64,000 nucleotides of DNA from an uncultured Oscillospiraceae bacterium (GTDB lineage Bacteria > Bacillota_A > Clostridia > Oscillospirales > Acutalibacteraceae): NCBI GenBank assembly GCA_910589395.1, contig CAJUTL010000009.1, positions 1-64,000 on the forward strand, in the 5' to 3' direction. The notes beneath the pieces were generated by a model. That model was not told the origin of the DNA and searched no databases. It was given only the letters and a program-made list of their open reading frames with translations. Below are positions 1-9,414 of the stretch, in pieces (position 1 is the stretch's first letter; every line of letters starts with the position of its first letter). The position numbers and the translations under genes were made by a program.

Positions 1-90
1 ACCGGGGCACAGCAACCGAGCCGACAGGCGAGAAAGCCAAGGGGTGCCATATAAACTATAATTTACTGGTTATCCGCCTGCCTTCCTCCT

Positions 91-182
91 GTCATTCTGA
101 ACGAAGTGAAGAATCTCGTCCTTTTGTCTTTTCTCTGGGAATTAAGAGCGAGATTCTTCGTCACTTCGTTCCTCAGAATGAC
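91..182. repeat. Imperfect inverted repeat, about 92 bp
   Basis: The left arm (91-118) starts GTCATTCTGAACGAAG and the right arm (149-182) ends with its reverse complement, TCAGAATGAC. The right arm carries two 3-base insertions relative to the left. Short intergenic palindromes built on CATTCTGA...GAAGAATC are common in clostridial genomes and resemble non-autonomous mobile repeats. I see no transposase and no gene in 1-290. Function unknown. Confidence 0.7.
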
Positions 183-292
183 CAAAAGTGCGGACTTGCT
201 CTTTTCTAACGACTAACAACTAACGGCTAGTTTGTTAAACTACAATTTACCCCTCCCATTTTCACACTTACCCCGCCATTTCAAATATGAAA

Positions 293-328
293 AAGGCAGA
301 CCTGAACCAGAGATTCCAGGTCTGCCTT
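293..328 (-). terminator. Rho-independent terminator of the M6 peptidase gene
   Basis: A 12-bp perfect stem (293-304 with 317-328, AAGGCAGACCTG) lies 19 bases beyond the stop codon of the minus-strand peptidase gene. It is followed on that strand by a run of T (complement of A290-294). Confidence 0.8.
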
Positions 329-346
329 ATGTTTTTAGCGGCTTTT

Positions 347-3300
347 TTATAGCCCGCAATACCTCATCAGCACCGAAGCCACTTCAGCCCTTGTGGCTTT
401 CCCTTGGGGATCGAGAATTCCGTTTCCCTTCCCGGAGAGAATCCCGGTTTCCACTGCCCAGCAAAGGGCCGGTTTTGCGTACTTGCTGGCTTTTTTGCTG
501 TCTGTGAAGGCTTCCAGATTTTCGGTAGTTTTCGGACTTCCCGCATAGCGGTACAGCATGCTGACCAGCTGCTCTCTGGTAACGGGATCGTCCGGGCCGA
601 ACAGGGTTTCGCTGTACCCGGCCACAATTCCCTGCTCCGCCGCCCAGGCGATGGCTTCGGAATAGTATTCTCCGGGGTCTATATCGGTAAACGACATAGA
701 CGCGTTGGTTTCCGGGTTTCCCTCCAGGCGGTATAGAATTGCCGCGATCATGCCTCTGGTAGTGGCCGTATTGGGTGAGAAGGTGGTTTCTCCCGTACCG
801 GCCATTAACCCTTGCTCGTACATGAACTTTACAGCTTCATAGTACCAGCTGCTTTCCGAAACATCGGTAAAGGGTAATTCAACAACAGGCGGGTCTGGCG
901 GTATGAAAATCGGAGGATTAGGCGGTGTGGGCGGCGTTGGTTCTTCCGGTTTTTCCACCTTTACCGTGCGGGTTATCTCCGTAAGATTTCCCGCTTTGTC
1001 AGTGGCGCTGTATCTCACTGTGTAGGTTCCAGCCGTTTCAGTATCTAATTCAGAGGCGTCGATCTCCAGCTTGCTTTGTATCTCCGTATCCTGGTTATCT
1101 GCCACTTCCGCGCCCGGCTCTTCGTATACTTCCCCCAGCTTAATTGTAAGAGGGTTCTCTCCCAGCAGGGTGATCACCGGCGGCTCTTTATCGATCCAGT
1201 CCACCGTGGCGATAGCTGACCCCTTATTTCCTGCTTCATCTTCAAACTCGTAGGTGAAGCTGCCGTTTTCTGGGAAGGTGTGGCTCAGGCCTCCGTCACT
1301 TGTTACCGTTACTTCTTCTGATGGAGTAATGGCAGCAATCACGTCCTGGTTCGTCAGCTTGTGGGGGGAATACGTTATGGTGGCGGTGGGCGCTTCTTTA
1401 TCGATCCAGGTAACTGAGGCGGCTACTGTGCCTTTTGTTCCTGCGGCGTTTTGAAGTTCGAATTCAAAGCTTCCGTTCTCCGCAAACACATGGGTATTGC
1501 TGCCGCCATTATTGAGGATCGTTGTTCCGGAGGGAACGGTCAAAGTAGCGGTAACATCTTGATTGGTTGGGTCGGTGATATCATAGCTCATAGTTCCTGT
1601 AGGCAGGGATTTATCAATATTGCTTACCGTGGCAACAGCTGTGCCCTTGTTTCCAGCTTCGTCTTCAAATTCAAAGGTGAAGCTGCCGTTTTCGGTGAAG
1701 GTATAGCTTAAACTGCCGTTCTCAGTGTTTGTCACTGTCACTGATTCTGAGGGGGTAATGGCAGCTACTACATCGCCGTTGGTGGGCTGGGTAGTGGAAT
1801 AGCTTACAGTAGCAGTCGGCGCTATGGTGTCCTGCACAATAACTTCCCGCTCCACGGTGGTTTCATTGCCTGCGTGATCGGTAGCGGTGTAGGTCACAGT
1901 ATAAGTACCGCACTTTGCTGTGTTTACCTGAGAAGCGTCTATTTCAAGCTTGCCCTCCAGCTTTCCCGCTTTGATATCCGGGTCTAAATTGTCTGTTACT
2001 GTGGCTCCCAGCTCGGTATAGGATTCTCCACATTCTATGATTTGTGGAGAAGAGCTTTGCAGTTCTATTTCCGGCGAGGTGTAATCCACATACATTACCG
2101 GAGATAAAGTTTCCAGGGAATATTTCCCTTTATATTTCACAGCTCCGGCATTGAATTTCATACGGAATATTCCCTCTTCATTAGCGTGGGGAGTAAATCC
2201 TATTCTCATAGGGTTTTCCATTTCAACCACATAGGGGTCCTTTGAAACAACATGAATATAGTAACTAAATCCTCCAGAGGCAGACGCTGCTCCTTCTCTA
2301 ACAGTGTCATAGCTATCAGCTGAAAATTTTGCAATCTTTTCTGCCGGAACAAGCGCATCTCCCGATTTAACTGAAAGAGTACCTGGAATGACACCACGCC
2401 AGGGCTTTCCCACAGCTTTAATAGAAAATTCAGAGAATTCCAAAGTAGGCGGAGGTGTTAAATCCGGATCACGAAACCCTGCCTTTATCACAGCCTTTTC
2501 CGGTGTGATGCTTTCTACCTTCAAATACGCTCCTATGTGAACATTGTCGTAAAAATTGCTGTTCACCGGGGTGCTATCCGAAGAAAAAGCATCACCCACA
2601 GCGTAAAGGTCTGTGGAATCAAAATTGAAATTTGTGTAAGAAGTATCAGGCCTTGTCCGCCCACTTTTATACACGGGGTAAACGTATCTTGTTTCATCTT
2701 TATAGACCGTGTATGGACCGCCATTGGCAGTATTACAGTGCCAGATCACAATTCCGGAATTGTTATACATGAGCTCACTATAAAAAGAAGATGTATAAAT
2801 TGATTTTTGAGACCCATTTCTGTATTCGACAATATAATATTCATCAAAAGGAAACATTAGGGGATCAGGAATCAGAACAACCGCCTTGGTTTGTTCCATT
2901 CCTGAATAATCTTCCGCTGCATACAATTCCATCTCGGTTACTTCATTTTCATTTGTTAGAATAACAGGATCTACCCACCCTAAAAGCACTTTATCATAGA
3001 TGTTCAGATAGCAGTCACCACCACCCATATATTCCGACAAGCTGTAATCGATCCATGTATAGCTTGATGTTGGGTAATGGTCAGGCAGCCCCATCATATG
3101 ACCAATTTCATGGCATTCTGTCCTTCGCTCTTCTGCCCCCCAAATATCCACTGCTTCCTGACTCCAAGGGTCTTTTTCAAACATAACCGTGGTAGAACAT
3201 GACGAAAAGCCTTCTAAACGACCTATACTTGATACATGGTTTCCGAAAACACCACCTTGGTTTACCGATGTTCCCTCCGGCGTCAGTTCCGAAGTCACAT

Positions 3301-3835
3301 AAAATCTGACGATTACACCATCTACCAAACCATCTTGGTCACTGTCGTAATCTTCTTTTTTCAAAACACCTGTTTCTACATAACTTTTTAGGATTTCGAC
3401 TACTAAATTAGTGCCGTCTGACCGGCTCTTAAAGTGATTAGCAGGGTATTCTGAATGATAGATTGGAAGGATATCCCCGGTAAGGTCCAATCTACCATAA
3501 GACAGCTTTTGATAAGCGCCCCGAACAGCCTGAGCAAAGGGAGATTCCTTTGCCAACGCAGGGTCATATTCCGCGTTAAAGTATTCCTCGCACTTTTCCA
3601 GGAAGCCCTTTTCGTCCTCTATCCGATATCCATCAAAATCCACCAGAATAACAGGAAGCCTTACCGAGCCAATGGAAGGCATAGCTTTCGGTTCCCGCTG
3701 CTGTTTCATATAGGTTGCAGAAGGGTCAAGATTTTTCCTGCTTTCGTTCTGAGATAGGTTATTCTCCGCAAATGCAGGAATAGCTTGTGCTGCCAACAGA
3801 GAAAACGCAAGCAGAATGGAAAGTAAGCGTTTCAT
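347..3835 (-). CDS. Secreted M6-family metallopeptidase with Ig-like repeats and SLH anchor
   Basis: This 1162-residue protein is probably a zinc peptidase held on the outer face of the cell wall. Residues 1-23 form a signal peptide ending AIPAFA. The catalytic part spans about residues 50-450 and carries HEIGHMMGLPD (His242, Glu243, His246, Asp252), the M6 (immune inhibitor A-like) zinc motif. An Asp-rich DYDSDQDG stretch at 162-169 resembles a calcium loop. From about residue 640 come a DUF5011-type Ig-like domain, three similar repeats of about 70 residues each with ENGSF and AGxKG motifs, and a second DUF5011-like domain. A proline-rich linker follows, then three SLH repeats in the last 180 or so residues. 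The start has an AAAGGTG ribosome site. Substrate is unknown; host or mucus protein degradation is only a guess. The gene stands alone with its own terminator. Confidence 0.9.
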   Translation of the reverse strand: MKRLLSILLAFSLLAAQAIPAFAENNLSQNESRKNLDPSATYMKQQREPKAMPSIGSVRLPVILVDFDGYRIEDEKGFLEKCEEYFNAEYDPALAKESPFAQAVRGAYQKLSYGRLDLTGDILPIYHSEYPANHFKSRSDGTNLVVEILKSYVETGVLKKEDYDSDQDGLVDGVIVRFYVTSELTPEGTSVNQGGVFGNHVSSIGRLEGFSSCSTTVMFEKDPWSQEAVDIWGAEERRTECHEIGHMMGLPDHYPTSSYTWIDYSLSEYMGGGDCYLNIYDKVLLGWVDPVILTNENEVTEMELYAAEDYSGMEQTKAVVLIPDPLMFPFDEYYIVEYRNGSQKSIYTSSFYSELMYNNSGIVIWHCNTANGGPYTVYKDETRYVYPVYKSGRTRPDTSYTNFNFDSTDLYAVGDAFSSDSTPVNSNFYDNVHIGAYLKVESITPEKAVIKAGFRDPDLTPPPTLEFSEFSIKAVGKPWRGVIPGTLSVKSGDALVPAEKIAKFSADSYDTVREGAASASGGFSYYIHVVSKDPYVVEMENPMRIGFTPHANEEGIFRMKFNAGAVKYKGKYSLETLSPVMYVDYTSPEIELQSSSPQIIECGESYTELGATVTDNLDPDIKAGKLEGKLEIDASQVNTAKCGTYTVTYTATDHAGNETTVEREVIVQDTIAPTATVSYSTTQPTNGDVVAAITPSESVTVTNTENGSLSYTFTENGSFTFEFEDEAGNKGTAVATVSNIDKSLPTGTMSYDITDPTNQDVTATLTVPSGTTILNNGGSNTHVFAENGSFEFELQNAAGTKGTVAASVTWIDKEAPTATITYSPHKLTNQDVIAAITPSEEVTVTSDGGLSHTFPENGSFTYEFEDEAGNKGSAIATVDWIDKEPPVITLLGENPLTIKLGEVYEEPGAEVADNQDTEIQSKLEIDASELDTETAGTYTVRYSATDKAGNLTEITRTVKVEKPEEPTPPTPPNPPIFIPPDPPVVELPFTDVSESSWYYEAVKFMYEQGLMAGTGETTFSPNTATTRGMIAAILYRLEGNPETNASMSFTDIDPGEYYSEAIAWAAEQGIVAGYSETLFGPDDPVTREQLVSMLYRYAGSPKTTENLEAFTDSKKASKYAKPALCWAVETGILSGKGNGILDPQGKATRAEVASVLMRYCGL

Positions 3836-3892
3836 AAAATCACCTTTGGGGTAGTTGCTGGGGGATAAGGAAGAGCACTTTCAAAAGGAACG

Positions 3893-3967
3893 GGCAGGAA
3901 ATAGTGCTGGTATTTCCTGCCTGCCTTTTTATGTGTGGAAATACGTCTCACGGTGAGACGTATTTCC
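3893..3967. repeat. Two adjacent hairpins, one a near-perfect 31-bp palindrome
   Basis: The first hairpin pairs 3893-3903 with 3911-3921 (GGCAGGAAATA) and is followed by five T on the plus strand. The second pairs 3937-3951 with 3953-3967 (GGAAATACGTCTCAC) with a single-base centre, so it looks more like a protein-binding palindrome than an RNA terminator. They lie 58-132 bases upstream of the peptidase start. They could end the transcript arriving from the oxidoreductase gene or act as an operator. Confidence 0.6.
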
Positions 3968-3982
3968 AGTTGTGTCTTTTGA

Positions 3983-4183
3983 TCACTTTTCCTCTGAATA
4001 CAGAGAAATCACTTCTTCTTTTATCGTACCATCTTTATACTGAAGTTTCAACAAATACTTGTGTTCCACGTACCTTGGGATTTCTTCCGTTTTTGCCTGA
4101 TTTGAGGATAGGGAACCTCCAAAAATCCTCCCGAACGGACACGGTTTTACCTCACCGGCATAACATGGACTTTCAGAGATCCC
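3983..4183 (-). pseudogene. Decayed reading frame, C-terminal protein remnant
   Basis: On the minus strand this frame stays open for 66 codons between an upstream TAG and TGA. It has protein-like composition near its end (KLQYKDGTIKEEVISLYSEE) but no ATG, GTG or TTG start with a ribosome site. It follows the oxidoreductase stop codon by 45 bases. I do not recognise the family. A longer plus-strand frame covers the same bases but has poor composition. I read this as the tail of a lost gene. Confidence 0.35.
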
Positions 4184-4228
4184 CTACAGATTTGCTATCG
4201 GCAAATTCCTTATTAAATTGCAAAGATT

Positions 4229-5230
4229 TTACTTTCTCATGTCGCTGGGAAAGCTGATTTCCAGCTGTTTTCTGGCAGCTTCCATAAATTCAGAAACCTC
4301 CAAGCTCAAGGCGGCGCAGCGCAGATATTCTTCCCGTGAGGCCTCCGGCTCTATGATATAGCGGTAGAAGTCCTTCGCTTCCCAGCCCATCAGCTGATAT
4401 TTTTCGTCGTTGACGCCGTGCAGCTGCTCCGTGGAGCCGTCCTTGTACCGCAGGCTGATCCCTGCCAAGCGGGAAATGGATTCTACACTGACGGTTCCGT
4501 CCGTTCCCTGAAAATCGCTGTTCGCCCCGGCCTGTCCCATTTTGGAATAGGTGAGCGTCACCAGCTTGTCAGGGTAGCGCAGGGTAAGAATTCCGCCGCC
4601 GTCCAGGCCGCTGGTGGTGGAAACCGAATCGGCATGAACGCTTTCCGGTTTTCCGAATAAGGCCAGGGCAGGGTAGACGCAGTAAACACCCAGGTCCATC
4701 AAAGCGCCGGTTTCCAGCTGGGGGTTGAAAATATTGGGCAGGTCCCCGGCAAGGTAAGAATCCAGCTTGGAGGAGCGCTGGCAGAAATCCAGCTTGACCA
4801 TGGTGATCCGGCCGATCCTGCTCAAGGCTTCCTCAAGGATCTTTCTCTGGGGAAGGTGGAGATACATGATAGCCTCCAGAAAGATCAGGCCCCGCTCTTC
4901 GGCAATGTCTTGCAGTTCGCAAACCTTGTATGCCTGAGCACACAGCGGCTTTTCGCAGATCACATGCTTTCCATGCTCCAAAAGCAGCTTGCATTGGCTG
5001 TAATGAAAGGCGTTGGGACTTGCCACATATACAGCGTCCAGGTCGGGGGAGGAGGCAAATTCCTCCAAATCGGTAAAAACAGATTTCGCGCCGTGTTTTG
5101 CGGCATATTCTTCTCCGCGCTCCCGGGAACGGGAGTATACGGCGGAAAGCTCCCATAAGCCGCTGTCTTTCGCGCCGTGTATGTATTCGTCTGTGATCCA
5201 CCCGGAGCCTACTGTACCAAAACGCAGCAT
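4229..5230 (-). CDS. Gfo/Idh/MocA family oxidoreductase
   Basis: A 333-residue NAD(P)-dependent dehydrogenase of the Gfo/Idh/MocA group. Residues 5-12 (GTVGSGWI) form the dinucleotide-binding turn and residues 93-95 the family EKP motif, whose lysine belongs to the active site. The C-terminal half is the usual alpha/beta domain that binds a sugar, inositol or related diol. The start has a GAGG ribosome site and lies four bases after the stop of the TIM-barrel isomerase gene, so the two are co-transcribed. The pairing is typical of inositol or unusual-sugar catabolism, but no transporter or kinase is nearby and the substrate cannot be named. A second, diverged pair of the same two families lies at 21.3-23.2 kb. 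Confidence 0.9.
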   Translation of the reverse strand: MLRFGTVGSGWITDEYIHGAKDSGLWELSAVYSRSRERGEEYAAKHGAKSVFTDLEEFASSPDLDAVYVASPNAFHYSQCKLLLEHGKHVICEKPLCAQAYKVCELQDIAEERGLIFLEAIMYLHLPQRKILEEALSRIGRITMVKLDFCQRSSKLDSYLAGDLPNIFNPQLETGALMDLGVYCVYPALALFGKPESVHADSVSTTSGLDGGGILTLRYPDKLVTLTYSKMGQAGANSDFQGTDGTVSVESISRLAGISLRYKDGSTEQLHGVNDEKYQLMGWEAKDFYRYIIEPEASREEYLRCAALSLEVSEFMEAARKQLEISFPSDMRK

Positions 5231-5234
5231 AAAT

Positions 5235-6116
5235 TTATACCTCTTCCCAGTAGCGCTTCAAATTGGCAAGGCCAATGCGCAAAGCGTCGATAGGATCCTC
5301 CATGCCTTCAAACTCAATGGCGATGGTATCGTCATATCCGGCAGCCTTTAAGGTGCGCAGGCACTGCTTTACCGGCACATTGCCATGGCCGATGATGGTG
5401 CCGCGAAGATAATTCCCCGCCCTTGTCTGGAAAGCGCCCTCGCCGGGATCGGCATCGTAAAAGCTCTTCCATACGAAATCCTTGGCATGGACATACTTGG
5501 TATAGGGAGCTACTCTGGCTACCGCTAAAGAAGGATCCTCGTCAGCGCACATGAAATTTCCCATATCGCAGAGCAGGGCGAAATTCGGGTGGTTTACAGC
5601 ATTGTATAGCTTTTCCACACGGTCGGAATCCTGAGAGAAAAAGCCATGGTTCTCCGTCATGGTCATCACGCCCTTGGAGGCGGCGTATTCGGCCACCTGG
5701 CGAATGGGTTCCACCAAAAGGGGAATGGCGCTGTCATAACTGCCGCGGCAGGCGGCGTCTTTTGGGGAAAAGCCGGAGGTAACATCGTGACGCATTCTAG
5801 ACGCGCCTAGCGCGGCGGTAAAATCCACATAGGATTTGATCCTTGTCACTTCTTTCGCCGTGTCGCCGTCGCTGCCGTTTAAGAAATCGGCGCCGATGGC
5901 CACAGAAGAGATCGCAAGGCCATGCTTATCGGCTTCGGCCCGAATTTCCGCCGCCCGCTGAGGCATTTCCTCCGGCGTGCAGTCCACATTGACAAAATCC
6001 ACGATCTCAACGGCGTCAAAGCCAAGCTCCTTCGCCTTGGCGATGCACTGCATGGGGGTCAGCGCGCCGCTGCGGATAGATTTAAAAAAGCTGTACAAGC
6101 TTACTGAGAATTTCAT
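5235..6116 (-). CDS. Sugar phosphate isomerase/epimerase family protein
   Basis: A 293-residue TIM-barrel protein of the xylose isomerase-like/AP endonuclease 2 superfamily. Metal-ligand candidates fall at the expected strand ends: Glu155 (TMTENHG), Asp184 (LLCDMGN), His210 (YVHAKDF) and Glu268 or Glu270 (IAIEFEG). The family interconverts or dehydrates free sugars and inosose-type compounds. It is the first gene of a two-gene unit with the oxidoreductase that follows. The start is ATG with AAAGGA nine bases upstream. Substrate specificity cannot be read from the sequence. Confidence 0.87.
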   Translation of the reverse strand: MKFSVSLYSFFKSIRSGALTPMQCIAKAKELGFDAVEIVDFVNVDCTPEEMPQRAAEIRAEADKHGLAISSVAIGADFLNGSDGDTAKEVTRIKSYVDFTAALGASRMRHDVTSGFSPKDAACRGSYDSAIPLLVEPIRQVAEYAASKGVMTMTENHGFFSQDSDRVEKLYNAVNHPNFALLCDMGNFMCADEDPSLAVARVAPYTKYVHAKDFVWKSFYDADPGEGAFQTRAGNYLRGTIIGHGNVPVKQCLRTLKAAGYDDTIAIEFEGMEDPIDALRIGLANLKRYWEEV

Positions 6117-6165
6117 AGTAATATTCCTTTGCTAAATATAGTGTGATTTAATGGGAAACTGTCCT

Positions 6166-7242
6166 TTAATCGCCAAAGCTGATACCGATCTGACGGGCGG
6201 CCTGGATCTCACTGCAATCCACAGGAACAGCCTTCAGCTTTCCGGCCACGTCCTGAAGGGGAACAGGAACCGTGTTTCCATTCACCATACCCACCATTAC
6301 GCCAAAGCGTTTTTCTTTAATAAAGCGCGCCGCTGTAGCGCCCAGCCGGGTGCACAGCACACGATCATACGCGCAGGGGCTGCCGCCGCGCTGGAAATGG
6401 CCGGGAACGCAAACGCGGATCTCATTGTCGATTTTCTCCTGAAGCTCCTCGGCGATCCGATAAACAATAGAGGGGTGCTTGAAATCAGCCCGGGCTTTTT
6501 TGAACTCTTTCTTGGAAAGGGCGGCTTCTTCCTTGGAAATAGCGCCCTCGGCCACGGCCAGAATGGAGAATTTCTTGCCCTTCTCAATGCGATTATTCAA
6601 GGTTTTGGCAATCTTGTTGATATCATAGGGGATCTCCGGCAGCAGGATCACATCGGCGCCGCCAGCAATACCGGCGGACAGGGTAAGCCAGCCCACCTTA
6701 TGTCCCATCACCTCTACAATAAAGATCCTTCCGTGGGAGGTGGCGGTAGTGTGGATACAGTCGATCACATTGGTGGCGATCTCCACAGCGCTGTGGAAGC
6801 CGAAGGTGATGTCCGTACCCCAGATATCGTTATCGATAGTTTTGGGAAGATGGATCACATTCAGGCCTTCCTCCCGAAGAAGATTGGCTGTTTTTTGTGT
6901 GCCGTTGCCGCCCAGGATCACCAGGCAGTCCAGCTTCATCTTCTTGTAGTTGTCCTTCATGGATTTTACCTTGTCCACGCTGGTTTCATCGATCACACGC
7001 ATGGTCTTAAAGGGCTGCCGGGAGGTTCCCAGCAGAGTGCCGCCCAGAGTGAGGATCCCGGAAAAATCAGATTCCTTCATCAGCTTGTACTCGCCGAAAA
7101 TCAGGCCCTTATAGCCGTCTTTGATCCCGTAGATTTCTACATTGTCGCCGAATTCTTCATAGAGACCTTTCGCAACGCCGCGAATGGCGGCGTTCAAGCC
7201 CTGGCAATCTCCGCCGCTGGTCAGAATACCTACTCTTTTCAT
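6166..7242 (-). CDS. pfkA: 6-phosphofructokinase
   Basis: Phosphorylates fructose 6-phosphate to fructose 1,6-bisphosphate in glycolysis. The 358-residue protein opens with MKRVGILTSGGDCQGLNAAI, the phosphate-donor loop. It has GGNGT at 111-115, PKTIDND at 133-139 and GHFQRGGSP near the C-terminus. The frame is open 24 codons further upstream, but ATG 7242 has AAGGAG at the right distance. Family rules read a glycine in the second motif as ATP-type, while the lysine of PKTIDND is typical of pyrophosphate-using or mixed-substrate enzymes; the Asp of the usual GGDGS is Asn here. It follows ppk1 on the same strand with a 52-base gap, so it may share the polyphosphate transcript. Confidence 0.93.
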   Translation of the reverse strand: MKRVGILTSGGDCQGLNAAIRGVAKGLYEEFGDNVEIYGIKDGYKGLIFGEYKLMKESDFSGILTLGGTLLGTSRQPFKTMRVIDETSVDKVKSMKDNYKKMKLDCLVILGGNGTQKTANLLREEGLNVIHLPKTIDNDIWGTDITFGFHSAVEIATNVIDCIHTTATSHGRIFIVEVMGHKVGWLTLSAGIAGGADVILLPEIPYDINKIAKTLNNRIEKGKKFSILAVAEGAISKEEAALSKKEFKKARADFKHPSIVYRIAEELQEKIDNEIRVCVPGHFQRGGSPCAYDRVLCTRLGATAARFIKEKRFGVMVGMVNGNTVPVPLQDVAGKLKAVPVDCSEIQAARQIGISFGD

Positions 7243-7294
7243 GAAATTTCTCCTTCCAGAAATAAAATGATATATCGCGGAACAGGCCGCTTTT

Positions 7295-9403
7295 TCAGAT
7301 GCCTGTTTCTTCACCGGAATGAATGGGGATCAAGGGACTGTCGGCCAGAGCCGGCTGAAGCTGAGATAAACGCTCCTGCGCCTGCTTATAAAAGGTAAGC
7401 TGGCTGCTGAAGGCCGGCTTGCCCCGGCGGTTGACATGGTGGTAGCTGGTGTTGGAGCCCATGACCCGGGCGTTGGTGTTGTCCTGTAAGAAGGTATCAA
7501 GAATTTCAAAAGCCCGCTGCTTTAGGTCCTCGTCCTCTACCGGGAATACCAGTTCGATCCGGCGGTCCAGATTTCTGGGCATCCAGTCCGCGCTGCCCAG
7601 ATAAATTTTTGGGAACCCGGCGTTTTCAAACCGGAAAATGCGGCTATGCTCCAAAAGCTGCCCGACAATGCTAATCACGCTGATGTTTTCGCTGATCCCC
7701 TCCAGCCCCGGGATCAGGCAGCAGATGCCCCGCACCACCAAACGGATCGGTACACCGGCCTGAGAGGCCTCGTACAGCAGCCCGATGATCTCGGGATCCA
7801 CCAGGGAATTTACCTTGGCGGTAATGCCGCAGGGAAGCCCCTGCCGGGCATTGACGGTTTCCGCCTTGATCATGCGAAGAAAGAAATTCCTCATGCCGTG
7901 AGGCGCCACCACAAAATGCCTGTACTCCGGCGGGCGGGAATAGCCTGTGATCACATTGAACAGGGAAGAGGCATCCGCTCCGTATTGGCTGTTACAGGTG
8001 AACAGTCCCAGGTCTGTGTATATTTTTGCTGTAGAATCATTATAATTACCGGTTCCCAGGTGCAGATAGCGCCGAATGCCGTCATCTTCCTGGCGCACTA
8101 CAAGGGCGATCTTACAGTGAGTTTTCAGGCCGTGAAGACCGTAGATCACATGGCAGCCCGCCTTTTCCAGCTTTGTGGCCCAGTTGATGTTGTTTTCTTC
8201 ATCAAAGCGGGCCTTCAGCTCTACCAGAACAGTGACCTGTTTCCCGTTTTCCGCTGCCTTGATCAGCGCCGCTACAATGGGAGAATTGCCGCTGACCCGG
8301 TAAAGGGTCTGTTTGATGGCAAGCACATTTTCGTCCTGCGCCGCCTGCTCAACAAATCGAACCACGCAATCAAAGCTTTCATATGGGTGATGCACCATTC
8401 TGTCCTTTTCCCGAATGGCTTCAAAAAGATCGTCATATCCCCAAAAATCTGCGGGGGCAACAGGCCGAATGGGCTTGAAGCACATAGCTTCAAAACCGGA
8501 TACACCGGCAAACTTCGAGAAGAAGGTTAGATCCAGCGGGCCGGGCAGCTGGTAGATCTCATTCTTTTTGATTTTGAGCATTTCCGTGAGAAAGCTGCGA
8601 AGGCTTTTCTCGCACTTCTGCAGCAGCTCCAGGCGGACGGGCCTGCCGCGCTTTCTGCGCTTGATCGATTTCTTGACCTCGCTCATGAAATCCTCCGCTT
8701 CCTCATCGATCTCCAAATCGGAGTCCCGCGTAATGCGGAAGGGGCAGGCGGCCTTGATCTCATGCAGCTCAAACAGCTCGTTGAGCTTATAAATGATCAC
8801 GTCTTCCAAAAGCGTAAATGCCCTTCCATCATCGGAGGGAAGCTCCAGGAAACGGGGAAGGATCGAGGGGACCTGAACAATAGCAAAGCATTTTTCTCCC
8901 TCCTTGCTTTTCAGAAAGACGGCGATATTTAAGGACTTATTGGCAAGAAGGGGGAAGGGGCGGCTACCGTCTACCGCCAGCGGAGTGAGAACGGGAAACA
9001 GCACCCGCTTGAAATACTCAGAAAGATATTGAAGCTGCTCTTCGCTCATTTCCTCACAGCTCAAAAAGCGAACTCCCTGCTGCTGCAACGCGGGCAGGAT
9101 CGAGCGGTGCAGGCAGGAATACTGCTTTTCCATAAACTTATGAGTTTTCTCTTCCAGCTCTGGAAGCAGTTCTTCAGGCGTAAGATCAAAGCTGTTTTTC
9201 TGTTTATAGCCGGAGCTTACCTGGGCTTTTACCCCGGCAATGCGCACCATGAAAAACTCGTCCAGATTCGAACCGGTGATCGCCAGAAACCGCAGGCGTT
9301 CCATCAGGGGATTCTCTTTTTTGGTGGCTTCCTCCAGCACACGGGCGTTGAAATCCATCCAGCTCAGTTCTCTGTTATAATAGGGTATTTTCTTATCAGC
9401 CAT
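7295..9403 (-). CDS. ppk1: Polyphosphate kinase 1
   Basis: Reversibly transfers the ATP gamma-phosphate to long-chain polyphosphate. The 702-residue length matches the family. The N-terminal domain opens with YYNRELSWMDFNARVLEEA. Two phospholipase-D-like halves carry His429 (LKTHCKIAL), the expected phosphohistidine, and His586 (LLEHSRIFRFE). Close to the end is YLGSADWMPRNLDRR, a strong PPK1 signature. The start lies 11 bases after the ppx stop codon, so the two opposing activities are translated from one message. The gene appears intact. Confidence 0.95.
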   Translation of the reverse strand: MADKKIPYYNRELSWMDFNARVLEEATKKENPLMERLRFLAITGSNLDEFFMVRIAGVKAQVSSGYKQKNSFDLTPEELLPELEEKTHKFMEKQYSCLHRSILPALQQQGVRFLSCEEMSEEQLQYLSEYFKRVLFPVLTPLAVDGSRPFPLLANKSLNIAVFLKSKEGEKCFAIVQVPSILPRFLELPSDDGRAFTLLEDVIIYKLNELFELHEIKAACPFRITRDSDLEIDEEAEDFMSEVKKSIKRRKRGRPVRLELLQKCEKSLRSFLTEMLKIKKNEIYQLPGPLDLTFFSKFAGVSGFEAMCFKPIRPVAPADFWGYDDLFEAIREKDRMVHHPYESFDCVVRFVEQAAQDENVLAIKQTLYRVSGNSPIVAALIKAAENGKQVTVLVELKARFDEENNINWATKLEKAGCHVIYGLHGLKTHCKIALVVRQEDDGIRRYLHLGTGNYNDSTAKIYTDLGLFTCNSQYGADASSLFNVITGYSRPPEYRHFVVAPHGMRNFFLRMIKAETVNARQGLPCGITAKVNSLVDPEIIGLLYEASQAGVPIRLVVRGICCLIPGLEGISENISVISIVGQLLEHSRIFRFENAGFPKIYLGSADWMPRNLDRRIELVFPVEDEDLKQRAFEILDTFLQDNTNARVMGSNTSYHHVNRRGKPAFSSQLTFYKQAQERLSQLQPALADSPLIPIHSGEETGI

Positions 9404-9414
9404 AAAACCACCTC

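Noticed and set aside
3904..4257. 117-codon plus-strand frame upstream of the peptidase
   Set aside because: No ribosome site, poor composition, and it spans two palindromes; the minus-strand frame in the same region looks more protein-like.
6151..7398. A 415-codon open frame on the plus strand across pfkA
   Set aside because: It is antisense to an unmistakable phosphofructokinase, has no ribosome site and has His/Gln-rich composition typical of a reversed coding frame.
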